A DNA stretch of 64,000 nt, taken from positions 32,576-96,575 of the forward strand of contig JBBHKE010000394.1 of the NCBI GenBank assembly GCA_037447655.1. Reading direction: 5' to 3'. The notes beneath the pieces were generated by a model. It saw nothing but the letters and a program-made list of their open reading frames with translations. It was not told the origin of the DNA and ran no database searches. Position 1 is the first letter of the stretch. The number at the start of each line of letters is the position of its first letter. Below are positions 11,119 to 21,772 of this stretch, piece after piece. A program made the translations under genes and the position numbers. The stretch is from Zygnema cylindricum. Its lineage: Eukaryota > Streptophyta > Zygnematophyceae > Zygnematales > Zygnemataceae.

Positions 11119-12260
11119 CTCTAGGGTGCCTATTTTTAATGGAACTGGGTTCATTTATTGGGAAACCATGATAAGGGGTGCACTAGTTGAAAAACGGCTA
11201 TGGGGCATTGTGAGTGGTCATGTGTGTCGGCCATTCGCAAAATTGGGAGTTCCACCAGGGTTTGGAGGATCTCGGTTCATAACAGGATCTGCGGGGGCAG
11301 AGGCGGAAGAGGATGTTGGAGAGAGCATCGTGTCGGACATAGAGAAGGAGAACGGGAAGGAGAAACTTACACCGATGCCTACTGGATCGGTTTTGGCATC
11401 AGGTATTCAAAAAAAATCGAGGCTAATGATAGTGAAATCTGGGATTTCAACAATACCGTTGCGACTCATTTTATTCTCGGGCGTCTCACCCAGGCAGTGG
11501 CTACACCTCATCTTCATGTGGACAGGGCGGACAAGTTATGGGAGGCACTTGTCAACATTTACAAGAGTGGTACAATTCAGCAGTAGAAGGTGGCAGATCA
11601 GAAGGTACAGACTTATGGGTACAAAGGGGGAAAGATGTTAGATTTTTGTAATGACTTGGCCGGGTTATTTATGGAGTTAGAGAGTGCAGGGAAAAGGGAG
11701 ACTGAGAAATAGAAGGTGAATACTTTGTTCATGAAACTCCCACATGATTATGAAAACATTGTTAACAGGGTTCAGGACTTGCCAGATCTTCGATGGATCT
11801 GGAACTCTGTTGTGCGAATGATTTTGGTTCGGGAAAACACAATTGAGATTCGTAGAGGAGGAAAGATTGTTGAGGCATTGGCTGTTGGAACCAATTGGGG
11901 AGATAAGGATTCCAAAAAAGCTTATGGAAACTTTGGTGGAAGGGGAAGAGGAAATCAATCGGAAGGATTTGAATCGAGGCCTCCGAAGGGGCTTTGTCAC
12001 TTTTGTAAGAAGCCGGGACATTACATGGCAGAGTGTACTAAGCTGTCACAGTTGAGATTGAAGGAGAAACAGGTCGGAAAACCAGTCGCAAAGAAAAAGA
12101 AGGCATTTGTGGCAACAGAAGTCATCGGAGAGGACTTCGATGAGGACGATGGAGAACTTCTCCTCAACGAGGAGCTGGAGGTGAAAGGTGAGCCGGAGAT
12201 TCCAAGGAGGAAAAAGTGTGCTTTCGGTGGAGTAAGAGAAGCTCCTAAAGAAGGATGGAT
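11108..12260 (+). pseudogene. copia1 gag (UBN2-type with CCHC knuckle)
   Basis: The ATG at 11108 lies inside the primer-binding site and starts M-G-P-P-S-R-V-P, the same start as in copia2 and copia3. The N-terminal part shifts frame near 11400; the continuation (W-D-F-N-N-T-V-A-T-H-F-I-L) and the UBN2-like segment with two stops follow to 11715. The stretch 11716-12250 includes a zinc knuckle C-H-F-C-K-K-P-G-H-Y-M-A-E-C (about 11995-12036) and an acidic C-terminal linker. It encodes the capsid/nucleocapsid protein; stops at 11584 and 11710 break this copy. Confidence 0.85.
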
Positions 12261-13309
12261 TATTGATTCGAAGCCTCTATGCATAAGTGTAGAGAAAACC
12301 ATTGTTTACCAAAATGAGAAAGATCCCTACTCTAGAGATAGAGTATGGGGATGGGAGAATAGTCACCACTAATTTAGTGGGATTTGTGGATCTGAGAGTC
12401 TTGGTTGATGGAAAGGCATCCATAGCCACTTTCTCTGATGTTCTTTTTATCCCCGAGTTGAACAAGAATCTTATCTCTACGTCGGTCTTAGATGATAAGG
12501 GTTTTGAGACTAGTACTTATAAAGGAGTCTTTGTTGCTAGGTATGAGAATGAAGTGTACTTCAAAGCTGAAAAGGGTAGCCAAGGAATGTTTAGGCTGAA
12601 TTTGAGTAATGGAAAGACGGGAGTTTACTATGATGGTGTAAGTGATTTGATGATGTGGCATAAAAGATTGGGACATGAGCATCTAGATAGATTAAAAGAT
12701 ATGAAGAAAATGGGTGTAGTTGAGGGCATACATTTTGGAGATGATGAGACTTTGGATGATTGTAGTGGGTGTGCTCAAGGAAAAGCTCATAGGTTGCCTT
12801 TTCCAAAAGCCGCAACATATAAGGGTGAAAAGGTTTTAGATTTGGTTCACACTGACATATGGGGACTGGCTAAAGTGCCATCAGTTAGAGGGAAAAGATT
12901 TATGCTTGCTATCACTAATGATTGGTCTAGATACTCTAGAGTATATTTCTTGAAAAACAAATCTGAGGCATCGGCTTATTTTAAGGAATATAAATCATGG
13001 AGTGAAAAGCTTCATGAGACACTTATAAAGAGAGTAAAAAGTGATAATGGGGGGGAATTCACTTCTAATGAGTTTGAGGATAACTTGAAAGAGGAAGGGG
13101 TTCAACACCAAAAGACTGTCCTAAAGAACCCGGAACAAAATGGTGTAGCCGAGAGACGAAATCGGACATTAAGTGAGAGTGCCTGTAGTATGTTGACGGA
13201 TAAAAAGATAAGGAAAAGTTTTTGGGCAGAAGCTATGAATTGTGCTAACTATCTCAAAAATAGAGTTCTTACCTCACTTGTAAAAGGTCAAACACCTTAT
13301 GAAAGATGA
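12250..13309 (+). pseudogene. copia1 protease and integrase
   Basis: The protease motif W-I-I-D-S is visible at 12258, but a base loss immediately after it shifts the frame, so the active site is broken. The open stretch 12302-13309 then carries the rest of protease and integrase. The integrase zinc-binding H-H-C-C pattern lies in W-H-K-R-L-G-H...C-S-G-C (12657-12779). Catalytic D-D-E residues are seen in H-T-D-I-W-G, S-D-N-G-G-E-F and N-G-V-A-E-R. Integrase inserts the cDNA into chromosomes. The domain ends at a stop (13307) just after Y-E-R. Confidence 0.85.
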
Positions 13310-13315
13310 ACCGGG

Positions 13316-14520
13316 AGAAAACCTAACATATCACACTTAAAGGTGTTTGGAAGTCAAGTGTTTAGTTTAAACACAGAAAAATCTGATTGGAAGTTAGATG
13401 TTAGAGGAAAGCCGCGATACTTACTTGGGTATGATGAGAACGTAAAAGGGTATAGAGTTTATGATCTCGGTAGAGAAGACATAATTCTAGTAAAACACTT
13501 GGTAGTTATGGATGAAGGAAAATCCATAGATCCCTTTAAGTATACTAAACCGGTCAGAATTAGAATTGAATCCCAAAGTGAGTTAGATGCAGATTCTACT
13601 AACCGAACTCCGGTTCAGTCTGATCGTGCAGAGGATGAGAAAAATCTGACCGAAATTGACCCTCTTTTGGAGTCACATCTTCCAATTCAAACCGAGGAAG
13701 AAAACGAGGAAATAAAGGAAACGGACGATGAAGGACCGGAATTGGACTCCACGAATAGAGGAGAAGGTAAAGTTGTTCGGAGGAACCCGAGATTACCCTC
13801 GATTCCCGGGTCAGAATTTGAAGGAGGAAGGAGAAGCAGCAAGAGACTTCAAGAGAGACAAGTGAAGAACAAGGTAACTAAGCTATCACATTTGAGCGAA
13901 CCCCAGACTTACTCAGAAGCAGTTAATAGTCCGGAAGGTGGTAAATGGGTGACATTTATTAATAATGAGATGGCTTCCATTATGGAAGCGAACACTTGGG
14001 AGTTGGTGGACTCTCCTCCGGATAGATAACCAATAGGGTGCAAGTGGGTATTTAAGTTAAAGCTCAATCCAGATAACACTATCGAGCGATACAAAGCCAG
14101 ATTAGTGGCAAAGGGGTTCACACAGAAGGAGGAAATCGACTATGAGGAGACTTTTGCTCTAGTTGTTAGATTCCCCTCCGTCCGGATTCTACTTAGTCTT
14201 GCGGCAGCGGAAGACATGGTAGTGCACCAGATGGACATCAAATCCGCTTTCTTACACGGAGAATTAGAAGAAGAGATCTTCATGCGACAACCGGAAGGAT
14301 TTGTGGAGAAAGGAGAAGAAAGCAAGGTGTGCAGATAGATAAAGTCCCTTTATGGACTAAAGCAAGCTCCACACCAATGTAATAAAAAGTTGGACGAGTT
14401 TTTGACAAGTTTGGGATATATCTGAATCAGTTCAGATCATTCCATCTACTTTTTTGAGGATGAGGAAGGTATAATTTTCATTGCCATATATGTTGATGAT
14501 TTGCTTGTTTTGAGTAATCA
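13316..14520 (+). pseudogene. copia1 integrase tail, linker and reverse transcriptase N-half
   Basis: 13343-14029 encodes the integrase C-terminal part (G-Y-D-E-N-V-K-G-Y-R-V-Y-D-L) and the acidic linker to RT, ending at an in-frame TAA within N-T-W-E-L-V-D. The RT continues at 14030-14338 with the conserved [11 protein letters not shown] segment and the H-Q-M-D-I-K-S-A-F-L-H-G block. It then has stops at 14336 and 14422. The polymerase active site Y-V-D-D is intact at about 14487-14500. Confidence 0.85.
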
Positions 14521-15480
14521 ATGGTTAAAATTAATAAATTGAAAAAGGATCTAAAGAGTAGATTTGAAATGAAAGACTTGGGGGAGGCAAAGTTCATTTT
14601 GGGAATTCAAATGGAGAGGGATAGAGAAAACAAAACAATTAGACTAACTCAAAAAGAAGCAATCGGGAAAATGCTTGAAAAATTTCAAATGGAAAAAGCA
14701 AATAGTTGTACGACTCTAATGGACTTAAAGAAGGGAAATGAGGGGAGCTCAGAGGAGGGAGTCTTAATCTTGGATAATGAGCTAGGACTTGAGGAAAGCA
14801 AGTTCATGCAAACTATTCCGTACAGACAGGTTGTCGGTAGTTTGATCTACTTTATGAACTGTACTCGTCCTGATATAGCTGCAGTTGTGGGAGTATTAAG
14901 TAGGAGTCTGAATGATCCTAGGAAGAAAGATTGGGAAGCAGCCAAAAGGGTCATGCGGTATTTGGTAGGAACAAGAGATTTGTGGTTGCATCTGGGTGGG
15001 GATAACACTGACATCACTACTTGGAGTGATGCCAGTTATGGGGATGCTCCGATGAGGAGGTGTACTTCTGGATATGTGTTGTATGTTGGGAATGGGGCTT
15101 GTTGTTGGAGCAGTAAGCAACAAAAGGTGATTGCTCAGTCCACCATGGAGGTTGAGTATATGGCCTCTTGTTCTGCTGTGAAATAATTAATCTGGGTGAA
15201 ATGTTTGCTTCAAGAATTGGGATATATAAAGAGCGGAGTGCAAAAAATATTTTGTGACAATCAAGCTGCGATTGCAATTTCAGCAAACCCTAAGCATCAC
15301 TTTAAAGCAAAGCATATGGATATTCGTTTAAGCTTTGTTAAAGAGAAGGTTGAGAATAAAATAATTAGTTTGGAATATAGACCGGATGGAGAGATGGTAG
15401 CAGATATGATGACTAAGCCAATTCCTTCTCCCAAATTAAAATTTTGTAGGGAGAAGTGTGGACTAAAAGAAAAGATAGAC
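14521..15480 (+). pseudogene. copia1 RT C-half and RNase H
   Basis: 14521-15186 covers the end of RT (K-D-L-G-E-A-K-F-I-L-G-I-Q), the N-C-T-R-P-D-I-A segment and the first part of RNase H (W-S-D-A-S-Y-G-D and S-T-M-E-V-E-Y-M). A TAA at 15184 separates the last part (15196-15480), which carries F-C-D-N-Q-A-A-I-A and H-H-F-K-A-K-H. The polypurine tract and 3' LTR follow directly. Apart from the stop the domain looks well preserved. Confidence 0.85.
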
Positions 15481-15496
15481 TACAAAATAAGGGGAG

Positions 15497-16441
15497 TGTT
15501 GAAAAAGGTATTTTGTAGTCTCTCTTGTGACCTTACTGCAGCCCTCATATTTGTCATAGTCACTGACGACCTGCAGGCAGCCATGGAAGCCTCTAGCAGC
15601 TAAACAGACAGGCAGATCACTAATATTGTTTTTACAAAACATGGTCTGCCAGTTGTGGGAATTGATCGAAAGACCTCTGGATGACCGCCGTACAGAAAAG
15701 CCATGCGCCTTATCCAATAGGTTTTAGAAGTGCGATGCATGTATATGACGCAATTGTTATTTAAGAAAATACGGCACCGGATATTCCCTTTAAAACAAAT
15801 TACGCGACATACCGGTTCGCACGAAATTAGACCGCACAAAATATCCCAATCTACATGTAATTTTGACAGACAAAATCAAACGTTCGGATCTGATCGAACA
15901 GCTCACAGAGGAGCCGGAATGCCGAAATAGAAGTTTGGCGTTTTGCAGACTAGATGTCGGTGGATGACACGTGGCAACATATGGTTGGACAGGGATATTA
16001 CGGGAGGAGCAACTACAGCTCCGAAACTGACACGCGTCAACGGACCGGCCATGCCGTACTATGGCCGTACAAAAAGTACACCGGTACTTGTACCTTCTTG
16101 TACTTTACAGTTATATGATTGGTCGAGTATCTTAGTAATAGGTTTAGAGAGGTAGCTTAGGGCTTAGAATATTTTTGGGTTTTTTAGCCTCTCTCCCAGA
16201 GTGCACCTGTATTTATGGACCAACTTTGGTCAGCCATAACTTAATGCTTAGATGAGAAAATTCAGTGATTCTTTTTGCTGCGGACTCATGGGAGTCCACG
16301 CTACACACGAGTGTAGTTGGTTAGGGATTTTGCGTCCCAAGGTATGACTTATTCATTGTCAAAGTCAAAAGTGTATATACTATCCTAGAGGCTTCACATA
16401 AGCTGGACATTCCGTGTACTAGTGGAGGTCACAGAATTACA
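15497..16441 (+). repeat. copia1 3' LTR
   Basis: Starts TGTTGAAAAAGG after the polypurine tract and ends GAATTACA, followed by the TSD ACCAT. Its hairpins near 16284-16318 differ from the 5' LTR copy only in the loops (ATGG and ACGA), while both stems stay perfect. Confidence 0.9.
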
Positions 16442-17150
16442 ACCATAACTTATTGGAGATTGGTTCAATTGATCTTGTTTTTGGCGGATGGGAGTGCCAA
16501 GGAATGTCTCGGGCTGCGAAAGGTCTCAGATTTGCCAATCCCCGCAGCAAATTATTTTTTGAATTGGTTTGCATCCTGCATTTTCTACAGACTTTAGATC
16601 ATCCTATGCGGTATATTTTGGAAAATATCGCAGCCTATAATGATCAAAAACCTACGGTTTTGGTTGATTATCAACGGATCGTACAATTAATTGGTCCGCC
16701 TCTTATTATTCACGTGGCTCGTCATGGCTCACTAGCACACTAGGTTCGCTCCAAATGGACGAACCAGATTGATATTAGTAAACTCCGTGAGGCCAACTTG
16801 TTAGTTCGTCCTCCTCCTACAAACATTCATGTTGCCCTTCTTCCTTTCCATAAGGTGCAACCTTGCAATAAAAAGGACTGTCCCCCTAATTTTAGTGTCA
16901 ATGTCCCGCGTCATCCTCTCAAGGTGCTTCCTACTTTAGTTTCTTAACCACATTCACATGCATTCTCTCATGATGGTCCTGGCATGCTCCGAAACATTCA
17001 TACTGGTGAGCTCGAAGAGCCTACCTCTATGGAACGAGAACACCTCATGCATTTCATTCTTGGCATAACAACCGCTACTGGTCTTACAGAACATCAAAGA
17101 TGCACTTTATTAGTTGTAGTCATGGACCCTCACTCTTTGTCTTTTGTTTT

Positions 17151-17560
17151 AGGTCTTAGGTTTGCAGCTGGTCGCCACTCTCACACACATCCGTCTCAAC
17201 CAGCAGGAGGGGGGAATGCATCAAGAAAATCTTTCTGTCCCACTCTGTTAGGGATCACATTTCAATTTTTCCTCTTTCCTTCTCCAATTCCACTAGTCTC
17301 GGAGATCTCTATCTACGATTTCCTCAACCCTAGCCATATGTCTTGGTCTTTTCCCGCATACACGGTTGTCCACTCTACAAGTCCCATGCATATTCCACCC
17401 ACTCCTCATTGGAGCGCTGCTTTTCCAACAGGCAAATGGAATCATTCAGTTTATTGCCTTAAATAGACACCTGTAGCTTACGAGTTAGGTCAAACGCTTA
17501 TTGCACATGAGTAGTTGTCCTTTGCACAAGCCATGGAAGCTATGTTAAGCAAAATTCTCG
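17151..17560 (+). other. gypsy1 linker between methyltransferase and RT
   Basis: Partly open sequence (to 17466) rich in Pro, Ser and His with no domain I recognise, followed by a stretch with stops. It probably encoded a flexible linker of the polyprotein. The last part (A-M-E-A-M-L near 17530) leads into RT. Confidence 0.4.
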
Positions 17561-18553
17561 ATGCTCCTAAATGGAAATTTGCAAATTTGCCACCAATCTA
17601 ACAAAGACCGAACAAGAGTTACTAAATGTTGTAGTTTTACAAAATGTCGATGCCTTTGCCTTTTCTTTGAAGGATTTGGGTCGTCACACCGCTTATAAGA
17701 TGTCAGTAGATCTCGAAGACGATCGCCTGATATTTAAACTAAAACATCGTTTATCAGAAACTGAATGTGAAATGGTAGACACACGATGTGCTGAACTAGA
17801 GGAAGCTGGGCTAATCAATGGGTCGGACTCCACATTTGCAGCTCCCACTGTCATGCCTCGGAAAAAGGATTCCGAGGGTAATTTTACTGAACGTCGAATA
17901 TGTGGTGACTATCGTGAACTAAATGCTATAATAGTTCAAGATCGTCATCCCATGCCTCTTGCCGAATAAATATTTGATCACGCAGGGGGAGCAAAGTATT
18001 ATAGTATCCTTGACTTCCGTCAAGGATTCAATCAAATTTAGATAGAGGAAAAAGACCGGCATAAAATTGCCTTTTGGGGCAGCGACGGGCGATGGGAATA
18101 GGCCGTAATGCCATTCGGACTGAAAAATGCTCCGGCTGTATTTCAAAAAGTCACGGACTCCGTTCTTCGAGGTTAAAAGTTTGCTAGATGTTACATCGAT
18201 GACCTCATCATTGCCTCGGCTACTCTCGAAGAACACGTAGCTCACATAGAAAGGGTATTGACTGAATTAAAAAAGGTCGGATCAAAATGTCATCCTGCAA
18301 AATGCACCTTTCGAGCCGAAAGAGTGCCTTACCTCGGCTATTTTATCTCAGCTGAGGGGATCACTCCTCTCGAAGCAAAGGTAGAGCCAATCATTAAATT
18401 GCTTGCTCCCACGGACCTCATAAGTCTGCGAGTTTTTCTTAGACTTGCTAATTATTATCGCAGGTTTGTATCTAATTTTAGCACCATCGCATCTCTATTA
18501 AACGACCTTCTCAAGAAAGAAGTGGCGTTTATATGGGGTCTCGATCAGATTTC
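17560..18553 (+). pseudogene. gypsy1 reverse transcriptase
   Basis: Ty3/gypsy-type RT. The open part 17571-17969 contains R-I-C-G-D-Y-R-E-L-N and D-R-H-P-M-P-L. Beyond a stop come the S-I-L-D-F-R-Q-G-F-N-Q segment, M-P-F-G-L-K-N-A-P-A and the intact active site Y-I-D-D at 18192-18203. 18258-18566 adds the thumb region with Y-L-G-Y-F-I-S and R-R-F-V. The sequence is cut by a solo LTR at 18554 and resumes at 19738. Stops near 17967, 18040, 18100 and 18174 inactivate it. It copies genomic RNA into cDNA in the particle. Confidence 0.9.
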
Positions 18554-19732
18554 TGTTGATATTTGAGTATTTTCTAGGTCTGTATTAGGATAGAAAAAGA
18601 GCTGAGGCGGTCTGCCTCTAACTCCCCTATCTAAGCCCCCACACTTGTTTTGTCACTGAAGGCTGGATAGGGAGCTAGAGCAATGGCTGCCTAGGCTCTC
18701 TAAAGAAAACAAGGGGGTGAATTAGGTAGACTTACCAAAAGTTAGTTGACGGACCCAGGAGTTGATCCTGGTACCTGCCGTCCGTCACTCCGCATTAGCC
18801 GATAGCTCTAGCCGTTAAGTCTAGGACAGATATTACGATATATAGGGTTTGATAAATATATATATAGTCATATGTAGATTAATCCGTTTAACCGCTAATA
18901 GATACTTAGTACAAAGATACAGTTTGATTTAGTACGAAGTACAGTATGTGGACAGAACGGATACCGCGCATTTGTTTCGATAGCGAAACAAATACCGAGC
19001 GTCGAATTTCAGCGGCTAGGATTATAGTCGGTTTGATCGGACGGCCACGATAGGCGCCGCGATCACGGAAAAGGCATTTTTGGCGTTTTACTGTCTTTGC
19101 CACGTCACATGACACGTGGCGTGATAACATTCGACTACGGGAATTCTGGATATTACTAGAACTAATCCTGATTTGACACGTGTCGACATTTTGGCCATGT
19201 CGTACAATGACCATACATAAAGTACACCGCCACCTGTACTTTTCTGTACGACATAGTAATTTGATTGGTGCCGTACTTCAGTAGATAGAGTTTTAGAGAG
19301 GGAATAGGACTTAGAAAATTTTGGGTAGGCAGCTGCCTCTCCCAGAGAGCACTCTATATAAATGGCAAACTTTGGCCAGCCATAACTATCAATTTACTTG
19401 ACCATTTTCAGTGATTCTTTTTGCTGCGGACTCAAGGGAGTCCGAGCTACACAAGGGTGTAGTCGGTCAGAGTTTTTGTCTGCCAGGGTGGCTGCATTTA
19501 TAAGGGAAAGTCAAAGTGGGTGAATGTGTCCAAATCTCATTTTCTAACTTTGCATTCTGTGGTGGAACTGTGCACACAGAAAGTGTTATTTCACAAAGGT
19601 GAATCTATATTAGGATTGTGACTGTCAATGGGTCAATCATTTGGGTTTATATTAACTTGGAGTCGGCACTATCTAGATTAGATTCTTTTGGATCTGCATA
19701 CTCTGAGGGCCAATGGAGGTCTCATAGTTTCA
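18554..19732 (+). repeat. Solo copia LTR in gypsy1 RT
   Basis: 1179 bp, TGTTGATATTTGAG...CATAGTTTCA, flanked by the perfect duplication ATTTC (18549-18553 and 19733-19737). A lone LTR with a TSD indicates loss of the internal part by LTR-LTR recombination. It is closest to the LTR at 60978-62150. A TATA box TATATAAA lies at 19355, with paired hairpins near 19430-19463. Confidence 0.9.
18748..18824 (-). promoter_or_regulatory. tRNA-like module (box A/box B-like) antisense in the LTR
   Basis: On the minus strand a TAGACTTAACGG (box A-like, near 18823-18812) is followed about 45-50 nt later by a perfect 5-bp T-arm-like stem-loop CCAGG-7nt-CCTGG (18755-18771) with a box B-like core. Flanking GACGGAC (18748-18754) and GTCCGTC (18780-18786) pair perfectly. 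The module recurs at the same place in the other copia LTRs here (for example 5225-5300, 47227-47305, 52550-52610, 61160-61240). It resembles a tRNA-derived internal Pol III promoter; activity is untested. Confidence 0.45.
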
Positions 19733-19737
19733 ATTTC

Positions 19738-20360
19738 CGCATTTCAAAAATTAAAAACCGCCTTATCGAGTGGTCCAATTCTTTGTCCTCCCAATCACAA
19801 ACTCCCTTTTTGTATCCAAACAGATTTTGGGAAACTCGGAATCGCTGCCATCTTGACACAAAGAGAGTTGAGCAGAGAGGAATACGTAGTTGCTTACGCG
19901 GGCACAAGCAATAACACGGCTGAATCAAATTATAGTAGTTACAAAAAAGAATGTCTAGCCGCGGTTTAAGGAGTCGTTCACTTCCGCCATTATTTGTACG
20001 GAAATCTTTTCACACTCTTAATTAACCATCAACCCTTACATTCGCTGATGACGAACGATAAGCTTTCCAGGAAGCTAGCCTAATGGGCTTTAATCTTACA
20101 AGAATATGGCGTTGAAATAATCCACCGACCTGGTCTGCTTAGTCTTAACGTAGCCAAATTTTCCCGAAATCCTTTGCCACGAACGACGGATAACGGAGTT
20201 CGACAAGATTTCGATGACAACAATGTTCCTCTCATGTCAATGGATTCTTATCTTACTTACTGCCTGGCCTCTATTCCGAACCCCTGTCTCGCCATAGATC
20301 ATTGGCGTGATGGGCCTCTCATTATTTTCCTATCCTCCTAGACCTTCAGGTCCGGCACTA
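19738..20360 (+). pseudogene. gypsy1 RT connection and RNase H
   Basis: Resumes the RT frame after the solo LTR with F-Q-K-L-K-T-A-L and continues into RNase H: Q-T-D-F-G-K-L-G-I-A-A-I-L, Y-K-K-E-C-L-A-A-V and F-R-H-Y-L-Y-G, in the usual gypsy order. It degrades the RNA strand of the RNA:DNA hybrid. Stops at 19967, 20081 and 20339 break the frame. Confidence 0.8.
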
Positions 20361-20380
20361 CTTGTGATGAAGAAGACAGA

Positions 20381-21535
20381 GTGAAAAAGAGGGCCAAAGG
20401 TTACCTTTGGCTCGGGGGATCTTTAGTTCGGTTGTTGGCAGACGGAAGCCATAGGCACGTTCCACGGCCTACCGAGCGTCTTTCTCTCATTGAGCAGATT
20501 CACACCGAGCTTGGTCACTACGGTACCAAGCGAACGTTAAGTCTAGTTCAGGCACGGTATTGGTGGTCAGGAATGCAAGCTGATGTCGCTGCTATTCTGC
20601 ACAAGTGTGCCACCTGTGACCGTCTCCGAACTTCTTTCTCTAACCGGCAGACTACGCTTCAACCTCTACCTATTAGGGGTTTGTTCTATCGATGGTCGGT
20701 CGATTTGGCCGGACCTTTTCCTATCTCACGTAGGGGTAAACAATATATCATGATTATGATTGAAAATTTCAGTAAGTGGGTAGAAGTCGTAGCCCTGCCT
20801 CACAAGACAGCTAAGTTAACCACCGCAGCTTTTAAGGAACATGTCCTTATGAGATACGGTGCCCCAGCCGAGGTCCTTATGGATCAAGGTACAAAATTCC
20901 GGGGAGAATTTCAAAAGATGCTTGATGAGGCTCTCATCGATCATCGTCGCACTAGTCGGGATCACCCCCAAGCCGATGGCTTGGTTGAACGGGCAGTCGA
21001 AACATTTAAGCGTACCTTGCGTAAGCATTGCTAAGAGAAACACATTTCGGTTTGGGACGAGTCCCTCGGCTACATTACCATGAGATATCGCATGTTAGTT
21101 TAGGCTAGTCAGGCTAATTTCAACCCGTATTATGTTTTATTTGGGCGACAACCGTTGTTCATTCGCAATATTCTGAAAGTTGCAAGCTTTCCACTTCCGC
21201 TTATGTCTAACACTATCTTTTTGGAAGAACTCACTCGTCGTGCTTTGCTTTTTGCCCGTGAAATGCCCATGGCTTTTGATAACCTGCAGATTGCTCAACA
21301 TCGAGAAACACTTCGGTTTGCCACCACTCGAAGAGGCAGTTATAGGCGGCAACAGAAGCCCTATCAGGTGGGAGACTCTATTTATTTTCGCAAGCAAACT
21401 TTTGACACTTTGGACACAAATGTTTCCGCACACATCCTACGGATAATCAAGGTGGATTCAAACGGAATGTTGGGATTAGAAGGAGCGGACACACGGACTT
21501 TTCGAAAGCACTCCAAGAATTGTGCTCCATGTTAG
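20381..21535 (+). pseudogene. gypsy1 integrase (DDE type)
   Basis: 20381-21034 is open and carries the zinc-binding H-H-C-C motif (H-T-E-L-G-H-Y...C-A-T-C), the first catalytic Asp in W-S-V-D-L-A-G-P (about 20700), the second in L-M-D-Q-G-T (about 20880) and the Glu in A-D-G-L-V-E-R (about 20980). After stops at 21032 and 21101 the C-terminal part continues (21155-21535) with Y-Q-V-G-D-S-I-Y-F, the usual post-core G-D motif, and the segment N-G-M-L-G-L-E. No chromodomain follows. A PHD finger takes that position instead. Confidence 0.85.
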
Positions 21536-21589
21536 TTACCATATTTGTCGCAGGAATATGGATCCTATGCGGATAAAGATTACGAGGGT

Positions 21590-21772
21590 GACAGCATGTA
21601 CCTTTTGTCATTGATCGGACGGGGAAACTACTATGTTACTTTGTGATCATTCCAATCAAGGGTTTCACATGGAGTGTTTGGTGCCACCATTAATGGCAGT
21701 TTCGGATGGTCATTGATTTTGCCACAGATGTCGCGAGCTTCCGCTCGTGTTGGCCAGCACCTTTGCCGGCTA
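21590..21772 (+). pseudogene. PHD finger domain at the C-terminus of gypsy1 pol
   Basis: In a frame shifted from integrase, 21597-21731 gives the C4-H-C3 pattern: C-T-F-C, then M-L-L-C-D-H-S (fourth Cys changed to Ser), then G-F-H-M-E-C-L, then x-F-C-H-R-C. The hydrophobic L-L-C-D and G-F-H spacing and the P-P-L after the seventh ligand are typical PHD features. Stops replace the residue before the last Cys pair (the usual Trp position) and one earlier residue. The ORF ends with TAA just before the poly-G tract. PHD fingers read histone H3 tails, so the domain may have guided integration or the linked methyltransferase. Gypsy2 keeps a remnant, G-F-Y-M-E-C-L, near 45300. Confidence 0.8.

Larger units (their letters stand above)
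10169..16441 (+). mobile_element. copia1: full-length Ty1/copia element inside the DNMT region
   Basis: Flanked by the perfect 5-bp duplication ACCAT (10164-10168 and 16442-16446). It has TG...CA LTRs, a primer-binding site at 11104, gag, protease, integrase, RT, RNase H and a polypurine tract (AAATAAGGGGAG) just before the 3' LTR. The order integrase before RT defines it as copia. It interrupts the methyltransferase domain of gypsy1 and is therefore younger than gypsy1. Confidence 0.95.
9719..17150 (+). pseudogene. DNMT3-like DNA cytosine-5 methyltransferase domain in gypsy1 pol (split by copia1)
   Basis: A C5-methyltransferase catalytic domain lies between protease and RT, in two parts (to 10168 and from 16447). 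Motif I D-L-F-A-R-I-G is at 9950-9970 and motif II V-E-I-D-P at 10025-10039. Motif IV G-G-W-E-C-Q-G-M-S-R-A starts at 16483, with the catalytic Cys codon at 16495 (P-C-Q has become E-C-Q). Motif VI E-N-I is at 16621. A DNMT3-style A-H-x-V-R...W-T-N segment is at 16735-16770, and a motif IX/X-like region with R-E-H-L-M at 17026-17140. The frame is continuous across the copia1 site once the insertion and one TSD copy are ignored. The catalytic span is about 300 codons, normal for the family. In-frame stops at 9947 and 16741 disable this copy. The family transfers methyl groups from S-adenosylmethionine to cytosine C5 in DNA. Confidence 0.85.

Noticed and set aside
16984-17466. A separate host gene between methyltransferase and RT
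   Set aside because: The start of this open stretch matches the C-terminal motifs of the methyltransferase domain, and the rest is a linker leading into RT.
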